The notes under the pieces are model-generated. The model had not been told where the DNA came from. It saw only the letters and a program-made list of their open reading frames with translations, and did not search any database. DNA of 40,570 bases. Origin: Terriglobia bacterium. Its GTDB lineage: Bacteria > Acidobacteriota > Terriglobia > Terriglobales > Acidobacteriaceae. The stretch is from NCBI GenBank assembly GCA_020073645.1, contig JAIQET010000039.1:1-40570 (forward strand), given 5' to 3'. The position numbers were made by a program, and so were the translations under genes. Position 1 is the stretch's first letter. Each line of letters opens with the position of its first letter. Positions 1-8,291 of this stretch are shown here, piece after piece.

Positions 1-736
1 CTTCCACCAGGCTACCGGCATACATCACGGCCACGCGATCCGCAACTTGCGAGACCACAGCCAGGTCATGCGAGATGAAGAGCATGGTCAGGCCAAACTT
101 TCCGCGCAATTCGGCCAGCAGTTCGAGAATCTGCGCCTGAATGGTGACGTCGAGCGCGGTGGTGGGTTCATCGGCAATGAGCAACTGCGGCCGGTTGACG
201 ATGGCCATGGCAATCATCACCCGCTGGCGCATGCCGCCGGAAAGTTGGTGCGGATAGTCGCGGGCGCGCTGAGCGGGATCGGGAATCGCGACGTCGCTCA
301 TCGCCTCCACGGCGCGGTTCCGGGCCTCTTGGTTCGAGACCTTGCTATGCGCGAGGAGAGCCTCGGCGATCTGGTCGCCGACGCGCATCACCGGGTTGAG
401 CGCCGTCATGGGCTCTTGGAAGATCATGGCGAGTTGTGATCCGCGAAGATGGCGCATGGATTCGCCGGGGATTTGCAACAGGTCGTGCGAGCCGCTTCCA
501 TTGCTGAAGACGATCTCGCCGGAGGCGCGCGCTTGTGGTGGCAACAGGCGCATCAATGCGAGTGCGGTAACGGATTTTCCGGAGCCGGATTCGCCGACCA
601 GGCCGAGAACCTCACCCTTCGTGATGGTGAAGCTGAGGTCGCGAACGGCGGACAGATGCATGGCGCCGGCTCCAGCGTGGGTGCCAGTGGGGAATTCGAT
701 TATCAAATTGCGGACGTCGAGCAAGAGATTGGCCAA
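1..736 (-). CDS. Oligopeptide/dipeptide ABC transporter ATPase (OppD/DppD-like), 3' end beyond window
   Basis: Reading the minus strand from a TTG at 736 gives about 245 residues that run off the left edge. Visible motifs are the Walker A GESGSGKS near residue 50, a Q-loop [12 protein letters not shown], the ABC signature LSGGMRQRV, Walker B LLIADEPT and the switch histidine in FISHDLAVV. The PMTALNP stretch after the Q-loop is typical of the OppD/DppD branch that energises peptide or nickel uptake at the inner membrane. TTG was chosen because the family start ([14 protein letters not shown]) precedes the first ATG, which lies about 25 codons inside. The rest of the transporter should lie to the left. 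The exact substrate cannot be told from this part. Confidence 0.9.
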   Translation of the reverse strand, partial: MANLLLDVRNLIIEFPTGTHAGAGAMHLSAVRDLSFTITKGEVLGLVGESGSGKSVTALALMRLLPPQARASGEIVFSNGSGSHDLLQIPGESMRHLRGSQLAMIFQEPMTALNPVMRVGDQIAEALLAHSKVSNQEARNRAVEAMSDVAIPDPAQRARDYPHQLSGGMRQRVMIAMAIVNRPQLLIADEPTTALDVTIQAQILELLAELRGKFGLTMLFISHDLAVVSQVADRVAVMYAGSLVE

Positions 737-791
737 CGAAATTATCCTAGCAGGCGCCTTGGCTGATCGGAGCCGAGAGCTTGCCCCGCCG

Positions 792-812
792 GACCGGGTC
801 AGAGACCCGGTC
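792..812. repeat. REP-like palindrome, GTGTGGG-headed family
   Basis: GACCGGGTC, a 3-nt loop, then GACCCGGTC: a perfect 9-bp stem followed by CCACACAA (TTGTGTGG as head on the other strand). A near copy is at 38713-38733 with the same stem and a related tail. It lies between the ABC ATPase and the prohibitin-like gene. Confidence 0.75.
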
Positions 813-839
813 CCACACAACACAGCTAGTCCCACACAG

Positions 840-1682
840 TTACTGCCCCAGAATCAGCGGCAGGCCATTCTTGCTGTTTCCGATGACCACCACTTTGGAG
901 TTGGCACTCTTGGCCAGGTTTTCTGTGGCCTCGATGCCTTTCCACTCCAGAAGCTGTGGGCTTATGCCTTGTGCGACGATCTGCTGGAAATCGCGAATGC
1001 CGCCAGCCTCGATGCGCTTGCGCTCGGCTTCCTGCTTCTCTTTCTGCAGGCGGAAGTTCATGGCCAAAGCTTCCTGCTCGGCCTGCTGTTTGGACTCGAT
1101 GGAGGCTTTCAGAGTGGCGGGCAGTTGGATATCGCGTAGCAGAATGCTTTCGACGATGAAGCCCCGTCCCCCGAGCCGTTCGGCGAGCTGGTCATAGATT
1201 TGTTTGGCCACCATTTCGCGTTCGCCGGTGTAGAGGGCATTGGCTGAGTGCGAAGCGGTGGACTCGCGGATGGCGGCCCGCAGGTTGGGCTCGATCAGAA
1301 CGTTCTCATAGCCGGGTCCGATCTTCTGGTAGACGTCGGCGGCCTTCGCTGGATCCACGTGGTAGATGAGCGAAGTGTCGAGATTCATGACCAGGCCTTC
1401 GGCGGAAGGTACGCTGGCCGATTCCTTGATTTCCTGGGTACGGATGGACATCTCGTTGTTGGTCTTGAAAGGGTTCACCAGGTGCATGCCTTCGGGCAGG
1501 ACCTCGCCGGTCACGCGCCCGAACAGGGTGAGCACTCCCACGTGGCCGGACTCCACCCGGGCCACCGCCGAGAACAGCAGAATCACGATCAAGACCGCGG
1601 CCACGGCCAGACCCAATAGCCGTAACCCGAAACCCCCGTTGGCGTCAATCACTCGGCCATGGCCTTCATTGAACATAGGCAT
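840..1682 (-). CDS. Prohibitin/SPFH-domain (band 7) membrane protein
   Basis: 280 residues. A short N-terminal tail is followed by one hydrophobic segment (about residues 22-44) and then an SPFH/band-7 domain starting [15 protein letters not shown], with [11 protein letters not shown] and RTQEIKE motifs as in prohibitins. A charged, Gln/Glu/Lys-rich stretch (about 195-230) is predicted coiled coil for oligomerisation. The C-terminus is short and ends in LPLILGQ. Family members form ring-like scaffolds at the inner membrane and often modulate FtsH-type proteolysis; that role is inferred for this protein. It is flanked by a REP-like palindrome downstream and starts at an ATG at 1682. The neighbours give no operon clue. 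Confidence 0.88.
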   Translation of the reverse strand: MPMFNEGHGRVIDANGGFGLRLLGLAVAAVLIVILLFSAVARVESGHVGVLTLFGRVTGEVLPEGMHLVNPFKTNNEMSIRTQEIKESASVPSAEGLVMNLDTSLIYHVDPAKAADVYQKIGPGYENVLIEPNLRAAIRESTASHSANALYTGEREMVAKQIYDQLAERLGGRGFIVESILLRDIQLPATLKASIESKQQAEQEALAMNFRLQKEKQEAERKRIEAGGIRDFQQIVAQGISPQLLEWKGIEATENLAKSANSKVVVIGNSKNGLPLILGQ

Positions 1683-1878
1683 AAAGTTTCCTCCCCGCCG
1701 AAAATGTAGTAGCTGGACTTGGGCATTCTAAGTGACGATGCACCTGCGGCGCACTGACCTCCCCTTTTCTAAGCCCAACGAACCTGCTGATTTGTTATGG
1801 ATTGGGGTCGCTGGTTCGTCTTACATGCGACAGGGATTTTTTTGGATTGCGGCTTGCGGCCGAACACGGTTTGGCAGT

Positions 1879-1922
1879 GCAAAATGCTTCACATTGACAC
1901 CCCTGGGGCAGGGACCTATGCT
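1879..1922 (+). promoter_or_regulatory. Promoter of first Asp-box gene, with conserved 21-bp element
   Basis: TTGACA at 1894-1899 and TATGCT at 1917-1922 are 17 bp apart. The 21 bp ending in the -35 box (1879-1899, beginning GCAAAATGCTTCACATTGAC) recur at 3494-3514 upstream of the paralogous gene with 19/21 identity. The surrounding DNA is not similar, so the element is probably a shared regulatory site. Confidence 0.65.
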
Positions 1923-1957
1923 GCGAAGGTCTTACTCTGGGCGTAGAAGGAAATCTC

Positions 1958-3433
1958 ATGAACGGACTGATCCTCAGTTCCCCGCAACGCAGGAGCTTCA
2001 TCTTTCTTGCGGCCGTGCTGGTGCTCGCATTTCTCGCGCCGGGCGCTCAGGCGCAATTTACCTTGCGCAAGATCAGCGTTGACACCTTCACCAACACCAG
2101 CAGCCAGCACAAGAGCGAGGTGGAACCTGACACCTTCGCGTTTGGCTCGACCATCGTGAGCGCTTTTCAGGTCGCACGCATTTTCAGCGGGGGCGGTGCG
2201 GACATTGGTTTTGCTACGTCGACCGACGGAGGCAACACTTGGGTCCATGGATATCTCCCGGGACTTACCGTGAACTACAAGGGTGGAGCTTTCTCGGCAG
2301 CCAGCGATGCGTCCGTAGCTTACGACGCCAAGCACGGTCAGTGGCTGATTTCGGCGCTTCCCCTGAGTGGCGTGGCCGACGTGAGCGTGAGCCGCTCCCC
2401 CGACGGCATCCACTGGGGAAGGCCGATCGCGGTCGACCGCAGCGGCGGGGACGACAAGAACTGGATTGTGTGCGATAACACAGCGACCAGCCCGTTCTTC
2501 GGTAACTGTTACAGCGAGTGGGACACGCCCACCACCTTCATGAGCACCTCCACGGACGGGGGGCTGACCTGGGGCCCGGCGAAATCGACCGCGGACCACG
2601 CGATCGGTGTCGGCGGCCAACCCCTGGTGCAACCGAATGGCACCGTGGTCGTGCCCATCGCCGGTGGTACCGGCCTCATCGCCTTCACTTCGACCGACGG
2701 AGGCGCCACCTGGGGCCGCACCACGACGATCTCGAACGTCATTGAGCACGGGGAGTCGGGTGGCCTTCGAAGCGCAGGCTTGCCTTCCGCTGAAATCGAT
2801 GCCACCGGGAAGATCTACGTGGTGTGGTCGGACTGTCGTTTTCGTAGCGGCTGCAGTACCAATGATCTGGTGCTGAGCACTTCCACGGATGGTACGACCT
2901 GGACCGCGCCCTCGCGCATTCCGATCGACCCCACCACGAGCACGGTCGATCACTTCATCCCCGGGCTGGGCGTGGACCCGAATACAGCAGGCACCACCGC
3001 CCATCTCGCTCTGACCTACTACTACTATCCGGTTTCCCAGTGCGGTAATTCCTGCCAGTTGGACGTGGGTTTTGTCCTTTCCGACGATGGCGGCAACACG
3101 TGGACGGCCGGGAAACAACTGGCCGGGCCGATGCAATTGAGCTGGCTGCCCAACACCTTTTCCGGGTTGATGGTTGCCGATTACCTGTCCACCTCCTACG
3201 TCAACGGAAACCCGTTTGGGGTCTTCGTGGTGGCCCGCGCACCTTCCGGGGGCGTCCTCAATCAGGCAGCATTCACCACCACCACTCCGCTTCTGGCTTC
3301 CGCGGACGAGCCCCGGTTCAGTTCCAGGGGTGACAAGCCGGTGCCGAACGCGAAGTCGGACTTCGTGAGAAAGTACTACGACGACGAATGGCGGTTCCCG
3401 ATTCCACCGCCCAAGAAACACCTTAAGAAGTAA
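1958..3433 (+). CDS. Secreted Asp-box (BNR) beta-propeller protein, copy 1
   Basis: 491 residues with a Sec signal peptide (hydrophobic to about residue 29, likely cleavage AQA|QF near residue 32). Asp-box signatures S-x-D-G-x-x-W occur near residues 88-95, 145-153, 198-205, 245-252, 308-316 and 373-381, as in sialidase-fold six-bladed propellers. Paired Cys residues (VCDN...GNCYSEW, DCRFRSGC, CGNSC) suggest disulfides in an exported protein. I see no clear sialidase catalytic Arg triad or FRIP motif, so enzymatic activity is not claimed. The C-terminus is Lys/Pro-rich. An AAGGAAAT ribosome site precedes the ATG. The next gene is a close paralogue throughout its length. Function unknown. Confidence 0.85.
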   Translation: MNGLILSSPQRRSFIFLAAVLVLAFLAPGAQAQFTLRKISVDTFTNTSSQHKSEVEPDTFAFGSTIVSAFQVARIFSGGGADIGFATSTDGGNTWVHGYLPGLTVNYKGGAFSAASDASVAYDAKHGQWLISALPLSGVADVSVSRSPDGIHWGRPIAVDRSGGDDKNWIVCDNTATSPFFGNCYSEWDTPTTFMSTSTDGGLTWGPAKSTADHAIGVGGQPLVQPNGTVVVPIAGGTGLIAFTSTDGGATWGRTTTISNVIEHGESGGLRSAGLPSAEIDATGKIYVVWSDCRFRSGCSTNDLVLSTSTDGTTWTAPSRIPIDPTTSTVDHFIPGLGVDPNTAGTTAHLALTYYYYPVSQCGNSCQLDVGFVLSDDGGNTWTAGKQLAGPMQLSWLPNTFSGLMVADYLSTSYVNGNPFGVFVVARAPSGGVLNQAAFTTTTPLLASADEPRFSSRGDKPVPNAKSDFVRKYYDDEWRFPIPPPKKHLKK

Positions 3434-3449
3434 AGGGGACTCGAGAGTC

Positions 3450-3480
3450 GCCGGTCAGCCAGCTGATCGGCGGCTTTCTC
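3450..3480 (+). terminator. Probable Rho-independent terminator after first Asp-box gene
   Basis: GCCGGTCAGC, CA, GCTGATCGGC forms a 10-bp stem with one G-U pair, followed by GGCTTTCTC. It is 17 bp past the stop codon. The T-tract is short, so termination may be partial. Confidence 0.55.
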
Positions 3481-3493
3481 CCTGCGTAAATAT

Positions 3494-3538
3494 GCAAAAT
3501 TGTTCACATTGACAGTGCCAGATTGCCCAGAATATAGT
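3494..3538 (+). promoter_or_regulatory. Promoter of second Asp-box gene, with conserved 21-bp element
   Basis: TTGACA at 3509-3514 and TATAGT at 3533-3538 are 18 bp apart. The 21 bp at 3494-3514 match 1879-1899 at 19 positions, including TTCACATTGACA exactly. This suggests that the two paralogues are controlled together but transcribed from separate promoters. Confidence 0.65.
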
Positions 3539-3647
3539 CCGAGCACGCCCAGGCCACGTGCCGCGCCTTGCTGGTGGCCCGGTTTGCTTCCCCCACGGCC
3601 GCAGCAATTCACCGGACGTCTGAATCTCAGCTCAAAGGAAAATCCTG

Positions 3648-5084
3648 ATGACCCGTGTTGTTGGTGTCTCCGCGCTCTTACTCGCCATGCTGGCGCTCAG
3701 CGTGGCACTGATCCAGCTCAGTACCGACACGTTTACTAACCCTACCAGTCAGCACATGACGGAAGTTGAGCCGGACACCTTTTCGTTCGGTTCCATGATT
3801 GTCACCGCTTTTCAAACCGGCCGCATCCTGGACGGGGGGTCCGCCGACATCGGGTTCGCTACCTCGACCAATGGCGGGGCGACCTGGAGTAACGGCTTCC
3901 TGCCGGGAATCACCACTTTCTTCCAGGGCGGAAACTTCACGGCGGTGAGCGATCCGTCGGTCGCCTTTGACTCGGCTCACGGAGTGTGGATGATTGCTTC
4001 GCTGGCCATCACGAATGCGGTTGGAGAGGCGGTCCTGGTGAGTCTTTCCAGCGACGGCATCAATTGGAGTAACCCCGTCACCGTAAACAACAAGAACGGA
4101 TTTGCGGACAAAGACTGGATTGCCTGTGACAACAGCGCCAGCAGCCCATTCTTTGGCCACTGCTACGTGGAGTGGGACGATGCCGGCAACGGCGACCAGA
4201 TCAAGATGAGCGTCTCGACCGATGGCGGCCAGACATGGGGAGCGGCTAACACGTCTTCGGGAGCGTTCGGGCTGGGTGGACAGCCGGTGGTACAGCCCAA
4301 CGGAACCGTGGTCGTACCGTTCGAAGGCGTTCAGGCCTTCACCTCAACCAACGGGGGTGTGAGTTGGACCAGGCCAGTGACGGTTTCCCCCACCACCGAT
4401 CACGGGGTGGCGGGCGGACTTCGTACCTCGGCCCTGCCTTCTGCCGAAATTGACGCGGCGGGCACGGTGTACGTGGTGTGGCAGGACTGCCGCTTCCGTA
4501 CCGGGTGCAAGTCCAACGACATTGTGATGAGCACTTCCAGCGATGGCAAAACCTGGTCCGCAGTGAGCCGGATTCCGATCGATCCGACGACCAGCACCGT
4601 AGATCACTTCATCCCCGGAATTGCCGTGGATCCCACGACTTCCGGGAGCACCGCGCACCTGGGCCTTACTTATTACTTCTACCCGTTGGCCAATTGCACC
4701 AGCGCAACCTGCAAGCTGGGGGTCGGCTTCATCTCCTCGCAGGATGGGGGCAAGACCTGGAGCCGGGCCACCAAGGTGGCAGGACCGATGAAAACCAGTT
4801 GGATCGCGAACACGACCCAGGGTCGCATGGTCGGCGATTACATCTCTACGTCCTACGTAAACGGGAAAGCGTTCGGCGTGTTCGCCAAGGCGGTCGCGCC
4901 CACAGGTGGAATCTTCAACGAGGAGATGTTCACCCCGGCTACGGGCCTGAGTACGGAAGAGAACGGGCCGACCTTCAGTTCGGCGGGCGAGCAACCCGTA
5001 CCCGGTGCTCACTCGGATCATGGCCCAAGGAAGTTCTACGACTTGGAAGGCCAGGTTCCCATTCCGCCTGAGAAGCAGAAGTAA
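3648..5084 (+). CDS. Secreted Asp-box (BNR) beta-propeller protein, copy 2
   Basis: 478 residues, a tandem paralogue of the preceding gene. Shared blocks include DTFTNxxSQHxxEVEPDTF, GADIGFATST, GGQPxVQPNGTVVVP, RIPIDPTTSTVDHFIPG and YISTSYVNG. Asp-boxes include STNGGATW, SSDGINW, STDGGQTW, STNGGVSW, SSDGKTW and SQDGGKTW. The N-terminal hydrophobic segment (about residues 4-23) is a shorter signal or membrane anchor with no obvious AxA cleavage site, unlike copy 1. An AAGGAAAAT ribosome site precedes the ATG. Most likely a secreted or envelope propeller of unknown ligand. A terminator follows. Confidence 0.85.
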   Translation: MTRVVGVSALLLAMLALSVALIQLSTDTFTNPTSQHMTEVEPDTFSFGSMIVTAFQTGRILDGGSADIGFATSTNGGATWSNGFLPGITTFFQGGNFTAVSDPSVAFDSAHGVWMIASLAITNAVGEAVLVSLSSDGINWSNPVTVNNKNGFADKDWIACDNSASSPFFGHCYVEWDDAGNGDQIKMSVSTDGGQTWGAANTSSGAFGLGGQPVVQPNGTVVVPFEGVQAFTSTNGGVSWTRPVTVSPTTDHGVAGGLRTSALPSAEIDAAGTVYVVWQDCRFRTGCKSNDIVMSTSSDGKTWSAVSRIPIDPTTSTVDHFIPGIAVDPTTSGSTAHLGLTYYFYPLANCTSATCKLGVGFISSQDGGKTWSRATKVAGPMKTSWIANTTQGRMVGDYISTSYVNGKAFGVFAKAVAPTGGIFNEEMFTPATGLSTEENGPTFSSAGEQPVPGAHSDHGPRKFYDLEGQVPIPPEKQK

Positions 5085-5103
5085 GTTCATTCTTGTAGAT
5101 TCT

Positions 5104-5144
5104 GGCCGCCGGCACCGCGAGGACTGGCGGCCTTACTTTTGTTT
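5104..5144 (+). terminator. Rho-independent terminator after second Asp-box gene
   Basis: GGCCGCC (5104-5110) pairs with GGCGGCC (5126-5132) across a 15-nt loop and is followed by TTACTTTTGTTT. It sits 20 bp after the stop codon. Confidence 0.7.
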
Positions 5145-5254
5145 CCGCAATTCAATCTCAAAGCCTAGTACCCTCGGTCTCCTTTTCGCGCTAGTATTCA
5201 TCCAGGGTGAGGGGACGAGGTCGCTGTCCCGCAGTTCGCCCGCTGTAGGGGCGT

Positions 5255-5803
5255 ATGGCGTTAGCACTGACAGAAGGCGAACTGAAACAGTTGGTCGATG
5301 GATTTACTGCCTACGTCGAGCAGCAGAGGAATCACTACTTCCCATCCGCCGTACCGCTCGATCTCCAGCAGAAGGGACCTCTAGAACCTTTCTTCTCCCC
5401 GACCCTGTTTGACCGGGTCAGGATGGTTGAGCTTCAGCACGAGCGATTGCCCGGCCCTCCCCAGTCCGTGCGAGACATTTTGAGCAGGCACATGGAAGTT
5501 CCAGAGATTGCCCACATGGCCTCTTTTACCATGGTGGACGTGGTGGTCTTCCAGGAGACCGTCACCCACCGGCGGCTGTTTCACGCGCTGGTGCATGCCG
5601 CCCAATTTGCCCTGCTGGGAACGCGGCCGTACCTGGAACTTTATATACGAGCCTTCGCCAGAGCCGGCAGGTACCTGGCGGTTTCTCTGGAAGTGCAGGC
5701 TTTCAGTATGGACGCCCAGTTCGCCGAATTCCCTTCCAACATATTCAGCGTGGAGGACGAGATCCGGCTCTGGGCGGAGCGAGGTTTGTACCGGCAGCAC
5801 TGA
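5255..5803 (+). CDS. Degenerate zincin-like hypothetical protein (HALVH in place of HExxH)
   Basis: 182 residues, no signal peptide or membrane segment. The core RRLFHALVHAAQFALLG (about residues 106-122), followed by a conserved-looking YLELYIRAFARAGRYLAVSLEVQAF, has the layout of small bacterial putative metallopeptidases with a HELVH-x2-Q-y-x-L-L-G helix and a downstream Glu (here E146). In this protein the catalytic Glu of HExxH is replaced by Ala111, while both His (110, 114) and the later Glu remain. It may bind metal but should lack ordinary hydrolase activity. The family link is from memory of that pattern, not from a search. It starts at ATG 5255 and stands alone between a terminator and a long gap. 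Confidence 0.6.
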   Translation: MALALTEGELKQLVDGFTAYVEQQRNHYFPSAVPLDLQQKGPLEPFFSPTLFDRVRMVELQHERLPGPPQSVRDILSRHMEVPEIAHMASFTMVDVVVFQETVTHRRLFHALVHAAQFALLGTRPYLELYIRAFARAGRYLAVSLEVQAFSMDAQFAEFPSNIFSVEDEIRLWAERGLYRQH

Positions 5804-6087
5804 AGTTTGCTCCAAGTCCGCGCCCGACGCCGATTCCACCGCATTTTCCACATCAACACACTCTCCGAAATTTGTGCCCACAGTCTGGACCAGAAAGACT
5901 GAAGCCGCGAAATGCGGCGCGGGACGCCACTTGCGCAGAGATGACAGTGCGGGGACTGCACCAAATCCGGTCAGGAGCTTGTGGAGCGGCTGCACTCGAT
6001 TGCAGGCAAAGCAGATATAGCTGGGTGTTTTTGATTGACTATGAAAATAGGAGGAGTAAAAACACAATCGTTCTTTGACACGTTCTA

Positions 6088-6210
6088 AGTTTTCCCGGTT
6101 GGTGCGGCGTCCGGGGCTCGAGCGAAGTCACTCTTAGCACCGCAAGGTGGAGAAGAGAAGGCGAGCAAGGGTCTATAGCAAAGCGCTGGTCGAGGCGAAC
6201 AAGAGCACAA
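6088..6210. repeat. Imperfect tandem repeat, copy A (possible structured RNA)
   Basis: Shares CCGGTTGG, the order CCGG-GC-CGAGC, TAGCACC, CGCAAGG, GCAAGGGTCTA, AAGCG and CTGGxCGAG with copy B at 6247-6375, about 160 bp downstream. Conservation is in short blocks with length changes between them, as in a folded RNA. Neither strand gives a recognisable protein. Confidence 0.55.
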
Positions 6211-6246
6211 TGTCGAAGGCAAGATAGAGTCCCGAGGCGTTGAACA

Positions 6247-6375
6247 AGTTTATCCGGTTGGCGGTAAGCCCGGAGCCCGAGCCTAGATCGCTCGTAGCAC
6301 CCCGCAAGGGAAGCCACGAGGTCAGGTCGGCAAGGGTCTAAAGCGAGCTACTGGCCGAGAGGAATGCGTTCAACA
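6247..6375. repeat. Imperfect tandem repeat, copy B (possible structured RNA)
   Basis: Second copy of the repeat at 6088-6210, with the same conserved blocks in the same order (CCGGTTGG at 6254, GCAAGGGTCTA at 6330). The offset changes from 159 to 165 bp across the unit, so small insertions separate the blocks. Confidence 0.55.
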
Positions 6376-6410
6376 TCACCTCGGGATTCTTATTTTCTGC
6401 GGGATTGCTC

Positions 6411-6438
6411 GTGTGGGGACGGGCGACCCCGCCCGTCC
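6411..6438. repeat. REP-like palindrome, GTGTGGGG-headed family
   Basis: The head GTGTGG leads into GGACGGGC, a 6-nt loop and GCCCGTCC. This is the same architecture as 792-812, 27729-27750 and 38713-38733, but with different stem letters. It lies just past the 3' end of the DUF5131 gene. Confidence 0.65.
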
Positions 6439-6461
6439 AGCCGCGAAACGGCGGCAGAACT

Positions 6462-7292
6462 CTAGGCGGTCAACTGCACCAGCGGCTTTCGCAGCCCAGT
6501 CTGCAGCGACTCCAGAAATTCCTGCGCATACCTCAAGCAACTGAGCCGATCCGGAACATCCGCCCTGATCCTTCGCGGATATTCGTCATAGGTACGCCCG
6601 TCCAGCAATCTGCCATTCTTTACCTTCCTGACCCCGCCCCACTGCTTGAAGAAGAAGGGAACCCTCTGGGTCCGGCACTGCTCGCGGATCGAAACTACCC
6701 ATTCCTTCTTCATGGGCCGGGCTCCCGGCCCGCTTTCCCCGCCCACGATGACCCAGCTAATACCGGAGAAATCGATCTCGCCGAGGTCTTCCAGGAGCGG
6801 CTCAATCGAGAGAAACCGGACCTTGGCCGGGACCTGCCGAAGATGATCTACCCTGGGCAAACCGTATTTCTTGTCTTCGACGCTCACACCCCACCAGATG
6901 TTCCTCTGCTCCGCCGCAAATTCCAATTTGCCGCTCAGCAACTCTCGCAGCCTCTCCGACCGCTTCGTCAGCACCTGATAGGTGTGCCAGTTCGCGGTCG
7001 CCATGACCTGCGACACAGCCTCGACATAGTCGTCCGGCACGCCAGTTTGGAAGAGGTCGCTCATGGAATTCACGAACACGAGCTTGGGTGAGCGCCATGT
7101 AAAAGGTTCGGTCAGTTTCTCCGGTACCAGCCGAAGATCAAATCCTTGTTCGTAAGGATGGCCCTTCACCCCACGAAACCGCTCGGCAAAGGTCTCGGCG
7201 TAGCAGTGTTTGCAGCCGGGGCTGATCTTGATGCAGCCGCGGACCGGGTTCCAGGTGGCGTCGGTCCATTCGATGTGGGAATTGAGGGACAT
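6462..7292 (-). CDS. DUF5131 / phage Gp37-Gp68 family protein (three-Cys motif)
   Basis: 276 residues. It begins with the family hallmark IEWTDATWNPVRGC and a three-cysteine motif C20-x6-C27-x2-C30 (GCIKISPGCKHCYAE), resembling a radical-SAM cluster-binding loop. It continues with WRSPKLVFVNSMSDLF, NWHTYQVLTKRSERL, WWGVSVEDKKYG, RFLSIEPLLEDLG and WVIVGGESGPGARPM, the usual block order of this family. The biochemical activity is not established. The upstream gene on the same strand (5 bp apart) is its standard partner, TcmP. The pair is frequent on phages and mobile islands, and here it lies at the outer end of the accessory island. Complete length for the family. Confidence 0.88.
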   Translation of the reverse strand: MSLNSHIEWTDATWNPVRGCIKISPGCKHCYAETFAERFRGVKGHPYEQGFDLRLVPEKLTEPFTWRSPKLVFVNSMSDLFQTGVPDDYVEAVSQVMATANWHTYQVLTKRSERLRELLSGKLEFAAEQRNIWWGVSVEDKKYGLPRVDHLRQVPAKVRFLSIEPLLEDLGEIDFSGISWVIVGGESGPGARPMKKEWVVSIREQCRTQRVPFFFKQWGGVRKVKNGRLLDGRTYDEYPRRIRADVPDRLSCLRYAQEFLESLQTGLRKPLVQLTA

Positions 7293-7297
7293 GATCT

Positions 7298-8152
7298 TTA
7301 GAATAAGCCGAGTTGATCGTCGCTGCCCTTGAGAGCTTTATCCCAAAGCGTGTAGGCAAGCGCGTGACGCGAAAACAATCCGACCGCATAGAGCGGAAAG
7401 TTCTTTTCGTAGAAAAAGACCTTGCGCATTGAATAGAACGGTGGAGGAATATACTTCATCGTCGCCATACTGGCGGTGAACTCCTCAGCTAGGAAGCGCG
7501 GGAATTCTGAACCTGCCTGTTTTGCGGTCTTCCAGCGATCATGCCAAGCCGACGTCCCAAGCAACTGATCGATCTTGGACGGGTTCTTGATGTAGTGCTT
7601 TTCAGCGCGAAGTGCGTCCGTGTACAAAGCTAGCAACACGATAAAATCAACATATTTCTTTGCGAGCTCTTGGAGTGTAGCGAACTTAATACCGATGTCA
7701 TTGGGGTCAACGAAGCACAGACTAAGGACTTTATTGGTTTTCGAATACCGCGGAATAGCTGCAGCGATCTTATCAACATTAGCGTCGCAATCTCCCGGAA
7801 TGAACGTGACGTCCGCTGAGGGAGCGTGCAACCGTACGCGGGCGCGCAGCGCCTCCAGTTTCTCTGGATCTTGTTCGCAAAATATGTACTTGTCAAACGG
7901 GACTTTGAGTTTGAGCGCCTGAATTGGAGACCCTGCGATAACTCTCTCCGTATCGCGAATGTGGCTGTACCCAGCGCCGGCGTACAACTCAATGTAGACT
8001 CGTTTCCATTTCTCTTTCATACCCTTGGAAAATAGCGCCGCATAGTATGCGACCAGCCTGTGCTTCGCCTCAGTCCACACCCCAACGTCGTTACAGGTCA
8101 AGCCGTCGGCCTCGACATTGACGGTGTTGTAGTCGAGCGCATTCACATCCAA
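7298..8152 (-). CDS. tcmP: Three-Cys-motif partner protein TcmP
   Basis: 284 residues. It matches the TcmP family, which accompanies DUF5131/Gp37-68 proteins: WTEAKHRLVAYYAALFSKGMK, then YIELYAGAGYSHIRDT, a Rossmann-like methyltransferase-type glycine loop, then GSPIQALK, FCEQDPEKLEALR, FIPGDCDANV and LCFVDPNDIGIKFATLQ. The family resembles SAM-dependent methyltransferases, but its substrate is unknown. It is the first gene of a two-gene operon with the DUF5131 gene, 5 bp apart. The base composition is visibly more AT-rich than that of the flanking housekeeping genes, which fits horizontal acquisition. The ATG start at 8152 lies 82 bp from the outermost carboxylase-end repeat. Confidence 0.85.
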   Translation of the reverse strand: MDVNALDYNTVNVEADGLTCNDVGVWTEAKHRLVAYYAALFSKGMKEKWKRVYIELYAGAGYSHIRDTERVIAGSPIQALKLKVPFDKYIFCEQDPEKLEALRARVRLHAPSADVTFIPGDCDANVDKIAAAIPRYSKTNKVLSLCFVDPNDIGIKFATLQELAKKYVDFIVLLALYTDALRAEKHYIKNPSKIDQLLGTSAWHDRWKTAKQAGSEFPRFLAEEFTASMATMKYIPPPFYSMRKVFFYEKNFPLYAVGLFSRHALAYTLWDKALKGSDDQLGLF

Positions 8153-8234
8153 GATTGTATGACCGTCGTATGTGAGCGCGGCAACTATTGCCCTCCAAGT
8201 GCCAAGCCAGTAACTCGCTCATCGTGGTCGAGTC

Positions 8235-8273
8235 CTATAGCGATATGTTCCCATGCTTCTTAGCCGGGTCCTT
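8235..8273 (-). repeat. Carboxylase 3'-end repeat R4 (putative attachment-site remnant)
   Basis: Read on the minus strand it encodes KDPAKKHGNISL plus a TAG stop, matching the last 12 codons of the carboxylase gene ending at 11788 ([12 protein letters not shown]). Three residues differ. It is the shortest and most diverged of four copies, all in the same orientation. Confidence 0.8.
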
Positions 8274-8291
8274 GCCCGCTCGAGCTGGGAA

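Larger units (their letters stand above)
5804..6461. other. 658-bp gap with no supported protein gene
   Basis: Apparent reading frames here show no recognisable protein features. The gap holds a hairpin with arms CAGTCT and AGACTG (about 5881-5901), an AT-rich stretch with GGAGG near 6050, a two-copy repeat of about 125 bp (6088-6210 and 6247-6375), and a REP-like palindrome at 6411-6438. Confidence 0.6.

Noticed and set aside
342..1139. Plus-strand frames over the ABC ATPase and prohibitin-like genes
   Set aside because: They cross two clearly real minus-strand genes and have no recognisable domains.
1916..3421. Long open frame (about 500 codons) on the strand opposite the first Asp-box gene
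   Set aside because: Antisense shadow created by GC-rich codon bias. The plus-strand protein has a signal peptide, Asp-boxes and a full-length paralogue; the opposite frame has none.
6039..6317. 92-codon minus-strand frame over the two-copy repeat
   Set aside because: It has no domain pattern, and the repeat copies differ by indels that would change its frame, which argues against a coding role.
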